DNA from: JASBYZ01 sp029983705
GTDB lineage: Bacteria > Actinomycetota > Coriobacteriia > Coriobacteriales > JAEZZM01
Reading direction: 5' to 3'
DNA length: 64,000 nucleotides
Assembly (NCBI GenBank): GCA_965119715.1
Contig: OZ221969.1
Span: 434,001-498,000, forward strand
The stretch's first letter is position 1, and each line of letters starts with the position of its first letter. Position numbers and translations under genes: made by a program. Shown here one piece after another: positions 8,056 to 16,412 of the stretch. The notes beneath the pieces are model-generated. The model saw nothing but the letters and a program-made list of their open reading frames with translations, ran no database searches and had not been told where the DNA came from.

Positions 8056-8406
8056 ATGTCTGATGTATATGTATTGTATCAAGATGCTAATTACTTAGGT
8101 AGCGTTGAGGTTGTATTAGAGCTCTATAAAACAGGGGAGCTCAGTTTAGTTCAAAGTGACTCAGGCCTATCTACTCAAGAAGCCTTTGGAGTGCCCTATC
8201 ACCGGGCTCAGATAGATGTAAGCTCTGATGCTGTAGATAAGCTCTTAATGTCGCTTAAATCAGATTCTGAAGGCTTGCTAGCAATACTGCGCAGAAAGCT
8301 TGGGCATATTTGTGCTCTTGAGAGCTTTTCTGATCTCTTAGATGAGTTTAACGTGCCCTACGTGTTTTCAAGTCAGTATGCTTCTAACTTAGTGCAGGCC
8401 TATTAA
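8056..8406 (+). CDS. Hypothetical protein, 116 residues
   Basis: No family recognised. The sequence is soluble in character, with mixed alpha/beta composition, no cysteine cluster apart from one Cys, and no signal peptide or membrane segment. The start is supported by AAAGGGG eight bases upstream of the ATG, but that site lies in a strong hairpin. It ends four bases before the convergent sensor kinase. Codon use resembles its neighbours, and no larger frame competes on the other strand, so it is probably a real gene. Confidence 0.6.
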   Translation: MSDVYVLYQDANYLGSVEVVLELYKTGELSLVQSDSGLSTQEAFGVPYHRAQIDVSSDAVDKLLMSLKSDSEGLLAILRRKLGHICALESFSDLLDEFNVPYVFSSQYASNLVQAY

Positions 8407-8410
8407 TAGT

Positions 8411-9853
8411 CTAGCGCTTAAATTTATGCTTACTATGCTTTGGCTTATCTTCACTGAGCTCTTGGGGCTTAAAGGTTTGAGCGTTAAGTTTTGGAAGCTC
8501 AACGTGGAAGGTAGTTCCGTTGAGCTCATCAGATGATGCACGTATAATGCCCTGGTGCTTGCCAACAATGCTGTGGGCAATAGCTAGACCTAGCCCAAAG
8601 CCACCAGACTTTCTATCTCTAGAAGAATCTGAGCGGTAGAAGCGCTTAAAGATTGACTGCAAGTCATCAGGGCTTATAGGCTCACCGGTATTATTTACTG
8701 AGAGCACGCATGATTCAGCCTGGTCTTCAAGGCTTACCTCGATTGACCCGCCAGGGTTTACGTATTTAATTGCATTATCAAGTAAGATTTTAAAGAGGCG
8801 CTCAAGCTCATCAGCATTGCCGTACAGTTCAATATCTGGATCAATTGATTCTGCTAAGGAAACCCCTTTTTCAAAGGCAAGACTTTCAAGCTGTAGACTT
8901 TGCTTAAAGCAGACCTCACTAAAGTTTACGGTTTCATAGCTGTGTGCAAGCTCTTCTGGAGACTTTACGCCTTGAGATTGGAGGCGAGATAAGGTAAGAA
9001 GATCTTGAACTAAAGACTGCATGCCTTGAGCTTCTTCACGCGTTGAAATAATCCACTTCTTTTGGCTTGCTACTGTTTCTTCTTGATTATCTAAAACAAT
9101 ATCGGTATTTGCCAAGATAACAGTAAGAGGGGTTTTAAGTTCATGTGAAGCGTCAGCAATAAATCTTTTTTGTGCCTCCCAAGCCTCTTGAATTGGGGTA
9201 ACTGCAAGTTTTGAGAGCCAAGATGCGATAACACTAAAAAAGAGGAGGGTAGTGGCTATTAAAACTAGGCCACCAATGGTGGCCCCTTTCATTGATTCAA
9301 AGACTGGACGCGCATCTGCAAATCCAATGCGGTATCCTTCTTGGGTTTCTGCAAGTGAGTAGTAGAGGCGCAAATCAGGTAAGTAGCCTGAATAGTAGGG
9401 GGTTCCAAGGGCTTCAGTTATTGCATTTTTTAAAAAGTCTGGCGAGTACATTTTAATGTTCTTATCAGACTCAACCATGATAACCCCGCCCTGGGTATCA
9501 GTTCTTACGATGTAGACCGGTACGGTATTTTGTACCAAAGAAGTTGGGGCAGGCTCTTTAAAGGTTGGTCCTTCTCCACCAGAAGTTGTATTTGCACGGT
9601 AACCAATAATCGCACTTACACGACCTGAAGTATTTGGATTTTTAAATGCAGCTGCGAGCGAGTTGTTTACGTAGGTGAGCTGGTTTTGATAGTTAAATGC
9701 AAGCACCAGCATAAAAATTACGCCACAAAGCATAGCAACCATAATCATCATAGTTGCAATGTATTTTTTTCTAAACGCAGAGATAAGCTCAGACTCGTTA
9801 GCAACTTTTTTAGAGCCTTTTTGCTCCTCTGGATCAAATCTAAAGAGCTTCAT
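8411..9853 (-). CDS. Sensor histidine kinase of an OmpR-type two-component system
   Basis: 480 residues. Two membrane segments (about 33-55 and 194-216) flank an extracytoplasmic sensor region. The DHp H-box is FIADASHELKTPLTVI. The ATPase domain has an N-box (LDNAIKY), an FKRFYRSDSSR segment and the G-box GFGLGLAIAHSI. A basic tail ends the protein. It starts 17 bases after the response regulator, so the two are cotranscribed. The sensed signal is not evident from the sequence. Confidence 0.93.
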   Translation of the reverse strand: MKLFRFDPEEQKGSKKVANESELISAFRKKYIATMMIMVAMLCGVIFMLVLAFNYQNQLTYVNNSLAAAFKNPNTSGRVSAIIGYRANTTSGGEGPTFKEPAPTSLVQNTVPVYIVRTDTQGGVIMVESDKNIKMYSPDFLKNAITEALGTPYYSGYLPDLRLYYSLAETQEGYRIGFADARPVFESMKGATIGGLVLIATTLLFFSVIASWLSKLAVTPIQEAWEAQKRFIADASHELKTPLTVILANTDIVLDNQEETVASQKKWIISTREEAQGMQSLVQDLLTLSRLQSQGVKSPEELAHSYETVNFSEVCFKQSLQLESLAFEKGVSLAESIDPDIELYGNADELERLFKILLDNAIKYVNPGGSIEVSLEDQAESCVLSVNNTGEPISPDDLQSIFKRFYRSDSSRDRKSGGFGLGLAIAHSIVGKHQGIIRASSDELNGTTFHVELPKLNAQTFKPQELSEDKPKHSKHKFKR

Positions 9854-9870
9854 AATTTAATAGGCAAGCC

Positions 9871-10560
9871 TTACAGGTTTGGAACTTGTCTATCATCCAT
9901 AAGGCGATAGCCAAGTTTTCTAATAGTGCTAATAGTGACGCTGGAGTTTAAGTAGGAAAGTTTTTTACGCAAAAAGGAGATATAGGCCTCAACGTTGTTG
10001 TCTACAGCGTCTGACTCAACACCCCAAATTTTTGCAATAAGCATGTCTTTAGTTACAGTTTGGCCGGAATTTGTCATAAGAAGCGAAAGTACATCAAATT
10101 CTTTTTGCGATAAGTTTACTGATTTAGTGCCACAGCTTAGCTCACGCGAACTTAAGTCAAGTTCAATATCGCCAAAACTAAGCTCGTTTAAGACAACCTC
10201 ACCCTGTCTACGAGTAACAGCTCTCACACGAGCAAGGAGCTCTTCAGGTTCAAAAGGCTTTGTAATATAGTCATCTGCGCCATTATCAAGCCCTTGAATT
10301 ATGTCTTCTTTAGTTGAGCGCGCAGTAAGCATGATGATTGGAGTGTTGATTCCGTTTCTTCTGAGATCTTTGGCAACATCAAAGCCATTTCTCTTTGGAA
10401 GCATGACATCAAGAAGGATTGCATCATAAAGTGAGTTCATTCCGTATGAAAAAGCGTCTTCACCATCATAGACAACATCTACAATATATCCGGCACCCTC
10501 TAAAATATGTCCGAGGGCATCGGCAAGCCTTGTCTCGTCTTCAATTACTAATATATTCAA
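9871..10560 (-). CDS. OmpR/PhoB-family response regulator
   Basis: Receiver domain: acidic pair in VIEDE, phospho-aspartate in ILLDVMLPKRNG, conserved threonine in MLTAR, lysine in ITKPFEPEELLARV. A winged-helix DNA-binding domain follows (LSQKEFDVLSLLM, then VDNNVEAYISFLRKKL). A TTG at 10560 gives the classic opening NILVIEDE with AAGGG upstream. An ATG at 10587 would add nine residues, and I cannot exclude it. A TATAAT -10 box lies at 10608-10613 (minus strand). Confidence 0.92.
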   Translation of the reverse strand: MNILVIEDETRLADALGHILEGAGYIVDVVYDGEDAFSYGMNSLYDAILLDVMLPKRNGFDVAKDLRRNGINTPIIMLTARSTKEDIIQGLDNGADDYITKPFEPEELLARVRAVTRRQGEVVLNELSFGDIELDLSSRELSCGTKSVNLSQKEFDVLSLLMTNSGQTVTKDMLIAKIWGVESDAVDNNVEAYISFLRKKLSYLNSSVTISTIRKLGYRLMDDRQVPNL

Positions 10561-10679
10561 ATAGCTCACGCCCTTAAGAAATTGCATACTAGCTTGGATG
10601 CTTAATTATTATACTAGCGTATTAATTTAAAATCTTAGAGCAATTTTCAGATTGATTTAAGGCTTGGTAGATATACTGA

Positions 10680-10890
10680 AGTCAGTCCTTTCAGAGGAGA
10701 TTGATTTAGCAAGCAATGTAGGGCACGACATTAGCCTGTTAAAGTAAGGTTTGACCCGGAGCAATCAGATCTTAGTTTCACATATCTTCTCTAGATATAC
10801 TGCAGGTACAAAACCTGCTGAAGGGTTATAAGGAAATAACCCGCAGTCTACTTTAAAATGAGACCTCCTAGTTAAGGGGTCTCATTTTTT
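10680..10890 (+). ncRNA. Structured non-coding RNA, candidate raiA-class RNA
   Basis: The 440-bp gap before the acyl-CoA dehydrogenase holds no good ORF but several helices. AGAGGAGA (10693-10700) pairs with TCTTCTCT (10785-10792). AATGT/ACATT encloses AGGGCACG (10715-10732). GCAGGT/ACCTGC encloses ACAAA (10802-10818). GGGTTAT/ATAACCC encloses AAGGAA (10823-10842). TTAAAGTA (10739-10746) can pair with TACTTTAA (10849-10856). A TATACT box (10672-10677) precedes it and a terminator ends it. The core strings (GTAGGGCA, CTGTTAAAGT, GACCCGGAG) remind me of the raiA motif of Firmicutes and Actinobacteria. That class name is from memory and unverified; a structured RNA of some kind is well supported. 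Confidence 0.7.
10855..10890 (+). terminator. Rho-independent terminator of the structured RNA
   Basis: AAAATGAGACC (10855-10865) pairs with GGTCTCATTTT (10878-10888), and the T-run continues to 10890. Confidence 0.92.
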
Positions 10891-11027
10891 GTATGGTCAA
10901 AATGTATTTCTAAAACTTATTGAATTGTAAAAAATACGCCAGTTAAATGAATAAACCTCTTTAAATATGAATGAAACAATTGAATTAGAGAATTTGCACA
11001 TTGTTCATACATATCAAGGAGGTACAC

Positions 11028-12227
11028 ATGAACCCTAATGCAAAAATTACCAATGAGCAGTTTGAGAGTTATCTCAAGCAAATCAGAGAACTGGTTGAGG
11101 GGCCGTTCGAGGAAATTCAGGAAGAGGTAGAAGTAACCAATACCTTTCCTGAAAAGTTTTATGAGCTTGCAAAAGAAAACGATCTCTACAGATTCTATTT
11201 GCCAAGTGAATATGGCGGATGGGATTTAAATGAGCAAGAAATCTTGCGCGTGCAAGAAGAGTTTTCACGCGGACCTGGTGGAATGAGAATGCACCTTCAT
11301 CATGCAGCTGACATGAACTGGAGAATTCTTGATGACTATGGAAAGCCGGAGCTCAAAGAAAAGTACATGGACAAATTCCAAGATAAAAGTGTCTATGTAA
11401 ACTTTGCAATTACCGAGCAAACTGGTGGTACTGGTGCAGACATTCATACCACTGCTATTAAAGATGAGGAAGGAAATTACATCTTAAATGGTGAGAAGTG
11501 GCTCATTTCTCATACTGATTGCTCAGACTTTACCTATGTAATTGCTGTAACTGATTCAGAAAAGGACGGAGATGAAAGACTTTCTGCTTTCTTTGTTCCA
11601 AATGATGCAGAGGGTTTTGAAATTGTTCCAATGCCTCACATGATGGGTTGTCGTGGAGCTGGACATGCAGGCTTAAGATTTACTGATCTTAAACTTGATC
11701 CAATTTATCTACTTGGTGAAGAGGGTCAGGGTATGGAAATAGCAATTCATTCACTTTCAATATCACGTGTACATATTGCTATGTCAAACCTTGGTATGTC
11801 TCAAAGAATGCTTGAGATGTCCATCAAGAGAGCTCAAGACCGCGTAACTTTTGGCAAGCCTATTATTAAGCGACAGATGATTAAACAAAAAATTGCTGAT
11901 ATGCAAATGATGATTCATGTATTAAGAACTGCAATCTATGATTTTGCTAAAGATTATGATAACGATCCTAAGAATGATTACATCATTGAAAAAGCAGCTA
12001 TCTGCAAGCTTTTCTCAATCCAAACTGTAAAGCTCGTTTCAGATGAAATGCTTGAAATCTTTGGTGGAGATGGTTACTTTGAGGACAGCCCATATGGTCC
12101 TACCGAGCGCCTCTATAGAGACTGTCGTGCAATGTGGTTAGAAGAAGGATCACCTTCTGTTCAGCGTATTACTATTGCTCGCGAAACTGAAAGACACAAC
12201 GGAGATATCAAATATCTTTTTGACTAG
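11028..12227 (+). CDS. Acyl-CoA dehydrogenase family flavoprotein (CaiA-like)
   Basis: 399 residues from the ATG that follows AAGGAGG by five bases. The family oxidises acyl-CoA, or reduces enoyl-CoA in anaerobes, with FAD and usually an electron-transfer flavoprotein. Visible motifs: the FAD-binding AITEQTGGTGAD segment, WLISHTDCSDFTYVIAVT, RVTFGKPIIKRQ, and EIFGGDGYFEDSPYGPTERLYRD near the C-terminus. The usual YEGT before the adenine-binding loop is LEEGSPSVQ here. No etfAB or CoA transferase lies nearby, so it could be a respiratory or detoxifying enoyl-CoA reductase. The exact substrate is unknown. Confidence 0.88.
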   Translation: MNPNAKITNEQFESYLKQIRELVEGPFEEIQEEVEVTNTFPEKFYELAKENDLYRFYLPSEYGGWDLNEQEILRVQEEFSRGPGGMRMHLHHAADMNWRILDDYGKPELKEKYMDKFQDKSVYVNFAITEQTGGTGADIHTTAIKDEEGNYILNGEKWLISHTDCSDFTYVIAVTDSEKDGDERLSAFFVPNDAEGFEIVPMPHMMGCRGAGHAGLRFTDLKLDPIYLLGEEGQGMEIAIHSLSISRVHIAMSNLGMSQRMLEMSIKRAQDRVTFGKPIIKRQMIKQKIADMQMMIHVLRTAIYDFAKDYDNDPKNDYIIEKAAICKLFSIQTVKLVSDEMLEIFGGDGYFEDSPYGPTERLYRDCRAMWLEEGSPSVQRITIARETERHNGDIKYLFD

Positions 12228-12294
12228 CAGTAATTTACACAAAACCCCTTTACTGTTGATTCTAATTAGTCAGCCCAGTCCTTAAACTTTAGTT

Positions 12295-12327
12295 AAAAGC
12301 CGCTTTCCCTTAAGGCGGCTTTTAATA
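12295..12327 (+). terminator. Rho-independent terminator after the acyl-CoA dehydrogenase
   Basis: AAAAGCCGC (12295-12303) pairs with GCGGCTTTT (12315-12323) around an 11-base loop. A weak T/A stretch follows. Confidence 0.85.
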
Positions 12328-12341
12328 ATGGGCGGTGACTA

Positions 12342-13241
12342 ATGAACCTTTCTTAGCTTTATTACTTTAAAAAACTTGCGCAGGTGCAGCATTATACTGA
12401 GGCTGCAAAACAACTCTATATTTCTCAGCCCGCCCTATCAAATTCCATTACCTCACTAGAACAAGAGCTTGGCATTGCAATTTTTGAGCAAGATGCTAAA
12501 GATAAGCGCCGAGTAAAACTTACTAAATACGGCAAAGAATTTTATTTAAGTGTGAGTAAGAGTTTGCAAGTGCTTGATAGAGGTATAGAGCTTGCTCATG
12601 AGCGTGCAGGTAATCCTTCAGGCCAAATTGACATTGGCACTATCTACACTCTTCAAGGCGATTACTTACCTTCCCTCATGCGTGAGTATAAACAAAGGTA
12701 TGGGAAAAGTACTCAGTTTAGTATATTTCAGGGACTCAGTATTCCACTTATAGAAGATCTTGAAGCGGGCAGATATGAGGCTGTGTTTTGTGCCTATGTA
12801 TTCAACAAGCCAGAAATAGAGTTTATAGAGGTGGCAAGCCAAAAATTTGTTGCAATCATGAATCCAAGGAATCCACTTCTCAAAAAAGATGAAGTAAGCT
12901 GCAAAGATCTTAAAAATGTAAAAGATATACTATCGTATCCACTCGACTCTCCTGTTGGCCTTGAGGTCAAACATCTTTTACATGAACAAGGAATATATAA
13001 TTATGATGCTCAATTTGCAGATGAATTAACGCTTGCTAGCATGGTACAAAGTAATCTCTTAAGTGTAGGGATAGCACTTGATACGTTGGGACTTGCTCCT
13101 TTTACGAGCTTGCAAAAACGTCCAATAAAAGAGTTTAAAGATGTGGAACATAAAATCTATTTTGCATTTAAAAAATGTAGCTTTAAGTCAAGGACACTTG
13201 AGAACTTTATTAATTTAGTAAAAGAATTTAGCTTGGAATAA
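12342..13241 (+). pseudogene. LysR-family regulator interrupted by TAG at codon 5
   Basis: Reading from the ATG at 12342 gives MNLS, then TAG (12354-12356), then LYYFKKLAQVQHYTEAAKQL. The whole matches the standard LysR opening, in which this position is usually Gln or Glu; CAG to TAG is one transition. The rest is intact: winged helix-turn-helix (LYISQPALSNSITSLEQELG) and a full effector-binding domain to residue ~299. The next in-frame start is GTG at 12384, which lacks a ribosome binding site and would remove the first helix of the DNA-binding domain. It is either a recent nonsense allele, a sequencing error, or translated by suppression or late initiation. Confidence 0.8.
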
Positions 13242-13247
13242 AAGAAG

Positions 13248-13324
13248 TGGTGCGGCGTATAGGATTCGAACCTATGACGTTCTGATTCGTAGTCAGACCC
13301 TCTATCCAGCTGAGGTAACGCCGC
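13248..13324 (-). tRNA. tRNA-Arg (anticodon ACG)
   Basis: On the minus strand the acceptor stem GCGGCGT/ACGCCGC, discriminator A and an encoded CCA are present. The anticodon stem TCTGA/TCAGA encloses CTACGAA, giving ACG. This A34 tRNA is the normal substrate of the TadA deaminase encoded about 3 kb away. Confidence 0.97.
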
Positions 13325-13395
13325 AAACTTGATAACCTAATTATGATTACACCATCTAAAAAGCTTGTCAATCATAATCATCGATTCAACAAAAC

Positions 13396-13488
13396 TGGCG
13401 GAGTGCTGGGGATTTGAACCCCAGAAGGGAGTTTTGCTCCCTTACTCGCTTAGCAGGCGAGCACCTTCGGCCTCTCGGTCAGCACTCC
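13396..13488 (-). tRNA. tRNA-Ser (anticodon GCU)
   Basis: Acceptor stem GGAGTGC/GCACTCC, discriminator G and an encoded CCA are present. The anticodon stem CTCGC/GCGAG encloses CTGCTAA (anticodon GCT). The long variable arm AAGGGAGCAAAACTCCCTT is typical of class II tRNA-Ser. Confidence 0.97.
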
Positions 13489-13583
13489 ATTTTTTACCAG
13501 CTTGAGAATGATACCGTAAATTTAAACTTAGGTAAAGCGAAGCAAAGTCATTATTATTTTTTCTCACACTAAATACTGAAATT

Positions 13584-13620
13584 AAAAGAGCATGGTAGCT
13601 GTTAAAAAACCACCATGCTC
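13584..13620 (-). terminator. Terminator of the LemA-DUF2207 operon
   Basis: GAGCATGGT (13588-13596) pairs with ACCATGCTC (13612-13620). On the minus strand the hairpin is followed by TTTTAAT, just after the stop of the Gly-rich membrane protein. Confidence 0.85.
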
Positions 13621-13631
13621 TAAGAAAGCTT

Positions 13632-15548
13632 CTAAAAAGCGCCGCCTCCGCCGCCGCCAAAGCCGCCGCCTCCACCAATGGAGAAGCCTCCGCCGCCGCC
13701 CCAATCAGATGATGAAACAGACTGGGCGAGCTCTTGAGCAGCTATTGTTTGGGCAATTTGCTTAGATGCAGTAAAGGTGCTGTTTAGGCTGTTCATTGGG
13801 GTTCCAAAGTCACCTACATACCACATGGTCATTGGCATAATTTGAGGATCTTCAAGTATTTGAGGCATGGTAGTTTTAAGTTGTGCAATTACCTTATCGG
13901 CAACACCTAATACTACTGCCATAACAATCAGCTCTTTCCATACCTTTACGTGGGTAGGAGGAGCTTCATTTAAGAGCGTGAAGTCTTCAAGCCAATTTCT
14001 AAGTGCTCCAAGCTTTGCGTGTAGCTCAGTTGCAGGTTTAGTTTTTCTATCCATGTATTTTGTCATCACGCCAATTGCAATAGTAAGAACAACTGCAATA
14101 ACAAGACTTATGATGGTAATTGGTATGTTAGTACTAATACCACTTGCAAAGGCCACAGCTACTAAAATAAAGCAGAGAATAAGAATTCCTCTACTTATAA
14201 ATTTTTTACTTGAGCTTTCTTCTTCATAGAAATCAGCATCTTTAGCTAGATTAACTGTTTCAAACCAGTCCTGATAATTTTTGATATATCTCTCGTTTTG
14301 AGTTTTGGCAAAACGCTTAATATCACTAAAGCGCAAGCTATCCTTACCCTTAGCAAAAACAGTAAAGAGCAGGCGCATTGTCTCTTTATCAATAGGGTCT
14401 TCAATTGAATTGATGTCATTAACTTTGTTGTAAAGAATGTAGTCATCTTCAATTTTAGAACCAAAGGAAGATCCAAAGAGTCCTTGAGTTTGCTGAGTTC
14501 TTTTTTCAAGATCTATATAGCCCATTGAACTGAGTCGCAGTAAACTTGCAGAAAAGTCATCTGTGTTAGAGCCACCCCTCCAAAACGCACCAAGAATAGC
14601 AGGGTGTAGTTCTGAAGGCTTTTCTCTAAAATATTTGCCTTGGAACTCAGGCTTATATTCTTTTCCGTACTTAAAGAAGTTACGTAAGGTGTAGAGGAAC
14701 AAAAGTCCAACTACAGCTATAAGGGCAATTGACTTTCCGTAGTAAAAGAGTTTAGCCTCAGCACGCTTTTTATTTGTAATCTGCGCCCATTCTTTTTCTT
14801 GGTTTAAAATCTCCTGATATTTTTCAGTATCTCCAGGTGTTTTTTCTGGAACAAAGGAGAGAGGAAAAAGAATACGAGCTTCAGCAAATTGACCTGAATT
14901 TACATATGGAAGCTTATAGACAATTCCATCTTGAGCAAATTCGATATTTCCGTTTAGACTTCCGTGACCATAGGCGTGGACATTCTCGCCCGCTTTAATT
15001 TCTTCAGGGCTTGTTTCAAAGTGAAAACGAGTAGTTACGTTTTGAGAATCTTTTTCCCACGCTGGGCCAATAAACTTCCAGTACAGTTCAGCTACATCAG
15101 CATAAGCCGTAACAGCGTTATGAATAACATATTCAATTCTAAACGCAGTCTTAGTGTTTTCTTTATTAAACATAAGGCCTATTAAATAAGTGCTGTCATG
15201 TAGAGTAAGCGCATAGGAATTATAGCTAGGATTATCCTCATCTACTGGCTTGAAATAATTAAGGCTTCCATTAGGGAGTACCTCTGATACAGACTTAAGC
15301 TCAAAGTTTGAGCCCCGAGGCGTACTATCCTGCCAATAAACTCCGCTAAATTGACCATCAAAATCAAAGGTTCTAATTTCGACTACATGAATAGAACCAT
15401 CTTTTGTAATGGTTACATCTTGGTCAACCTGAGGCATACTGTAGTCTTTAGCAAGCGCAGCAGCTGGTGCTAAACACACCAGTGCTGTAGCTATGCTTAC
15501 TACAATCAGTAAAAGGGCTTTTATATGTCTTGTGATTACGCTATTCAT
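13632..15548 (-). CDS. DUF2207-type membrane protein with Gly-rich tail
   Basis: 638 residues. A signal peptide (about 1-33, ending AAALAKDY) leads an extracytoplasmic domain of the DUF2207 type (SGVYWQDSTPRGS, then a RIEYVIHNAV region). Membrane segments lie near 275 and at about 455-500. The protein ends in a low-complexity glycine tail (SSDWGGGGGFSIGGGGGF). The tail DNA is very GC-rich for this AT-rich region. The family commonly sits beside LemA, as here; its start codon overlaps the lemA stop in TAATG, so translation is coupled. The function of the pair is not established; envelope maintenance is a guess. Confidence 0.85.
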   Translation of the reverse strand: MNSVITRHIKALLLIVVSIATALVCLAPAAALAKDYSMPQVDQDVTITKDGSIHVVEIRTFDFDGQFSGVYWQDSTPRGSNFELKSVSEVLPNGSLNYFKPVDEDNPSYNSYALTLHDSTYLIGLMFNKENTKTAFRIEYVIHNAVTAYADVAELYWKFIGPAWEKDSQNVTTRFHFETSPEEIKAGENVHAYGHGSLNGNIEFAQDGIVYKLPYVNSGQFAEARILFPLSFVPEKTPGDTEKYQEILNQEKEWAQITNKKRAEAKLFYYGKSIALIAVVGLLFLYTLRNFFKYGKEYKPEFQGKYFREKPSELHPAILGAFWRGGSNTDDFSASLLRLSSMGYIDLEKRTQQTQGLFGSSFGSKIEDDYILYNKVNDINSIEDPIDKETMRLLFTVFAKGKDSLRFSDIKRFAKTQNERYIKNYQDWFETVNLAKDADFYEEESSSKKFISRGILILCFILVAVAFASGISTNIPITIISLVIAVVLTIAIGVMTKYMDRKTKPATELHAKLGALRNWLEDFTLLNEAPPTHVKVWKELIVMAVVLGVADKVIAQLKTTMPQILEDPQIMPMTMWYVGDFGTPMNSLNSTFTASKQIAQTIAAQELAQSVSSSDWGGGGGFSIGGGGGFGGGGGGAF

Positions 15549-16126
15549 TATTGTTGTGAATTGCTGCTACCAAAGTCTACTTTTGGAGCTTCACGAACTG
15601 CCTGGTCTTCAACAACAAAGCTCTCAGACTCAGTAAATCCGGTAAAGCCAGCAACAATGTTTGCAGGGAACTGTTGGATTGCAGTGTTGTACATCTGAAC
15701 AACATCGTTGTAAGACTGTCTCATGTAAGAGATCTTATCTTCAGTCTCTTCAAGTTGGCTTTGAAGCTGCATAAAGTTGGTATTTGCTTTGAGTTCTGGA
15801 TAAGACTCAGAGAGTGCAAATAATTGACGAAGAGCACCAGTTAATTGGTTTTCTGCCTCAGCACGCTCTTGAGGAGATCCTGCACCAATAGCTTGGTTTC
15901 TTGCCTGAATAACTTTTTCGAGAGTTCCAGACTCATGGCTTGCATATCCTTTAACGGTTTCTACCAGGTTTGGAATTAAGTCAGCTCTACGTTTGAGCTG
16001 TACGTCAATTTGAGCCCAAGCGTTTTTAACGCGGTTTCTCAAATCAACAAGCTTGTTGTAGGTTCCCACACCAAAGGCGATGAGAGCAACAAGTATAACT
16101 AGTATTACAATAATAATTACACCCAT
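15548..16126 (-). CDS. lemA: LemA family protein
   Basis: 192 residues from the ATG after AGGAGA (start 16126). Eight extra upstream codons exist but have a worse ribosome binding site. An N-terminal membrane anchor (MGVIIIVILVILVALIAFGV) precedes the helical LemA domain: YNKLVDLRNRVKNAWAQIDV, QLKRRADLIPNLVETVKGYA and the later FPANIVAGF. The topology is a short tail plus a coiled helical bundle. It is paired with the DUF2207 protein in one operon. The role of the family is unclear. Confidence 0.93.
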   Translation of the reverse strand: MGVIIIVILVILVALIAFGVGTYNKLVDLRNRVKNAWAQIDVQLKRRADLIPNLVETVKGYASHESGTLEKVIQARNQAIGAGSPQERAEAENQLTGALRQLFALSESYPELKANTNFMQLQSQLEETEDKISYMRQSYNDVVQMYNTAIQQFPANIVAGFTGFTESESFVVEDQAVREAPKVDFGSSNSQQ

Positions 16127-16230
16127 GAATTCTCCTGTCATAAAATACAATAGTTAAAAACATAGTACCCAGAATAGCTGTGCAATAAAGTTTTAAATTG
16201 GATTGTAAACTGATTGTGGAAAAATATGAG

Positions 16231-16323
16231 TGGCGGAGGGACAGGGATTCGAACCCTGGAGACGGGGGCTGCCCGCCTAACGGTTTTCAAGACCGCCGCA
16301 TTCAACCGCTCTGCCATCCCTCC
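16231..16323 (-). tRNA. tRNA-Ser (anticodon UGA)
   Basis: Acceptor stem GGAGGGA/TCCCTCC with discriminator G and an encoded CCA. The anticodon loop CTTGAAA gives TGA. The variable arm AGGCGGGCAGCCCCCGTCT is long. It is separated from the lemA start by about 100 bases. Confidence 0.97.
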
Positions 16324-16412
16324 GTGGATTGCAAAAGATGCGAAAGCTATAATACCGCATAATGACCAAAATCTGCAAGTCTTAATTTTGTGAATACAAA
16401 GGAGTTGTGAAG

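Noticed and set aside
10675..10686. ACTGA-AG-TCAGT hairpin at the 5' end of the structured RNA
   Set aside because: A two-base loop is not feasible; the TATACT here is better read as the -10 box.
13396..13632. Minus-strand reading frame over tRNA-Ser
   Set aside because: It overlaps the tRNA and the operon terminator and is an out-of-frame shadow.
13636..13700. GC-rich repeat inside the DUF2207 gene
   Set aside because: It encodes the glycine-rich tail in frame; no evidence for a separate repeat element.
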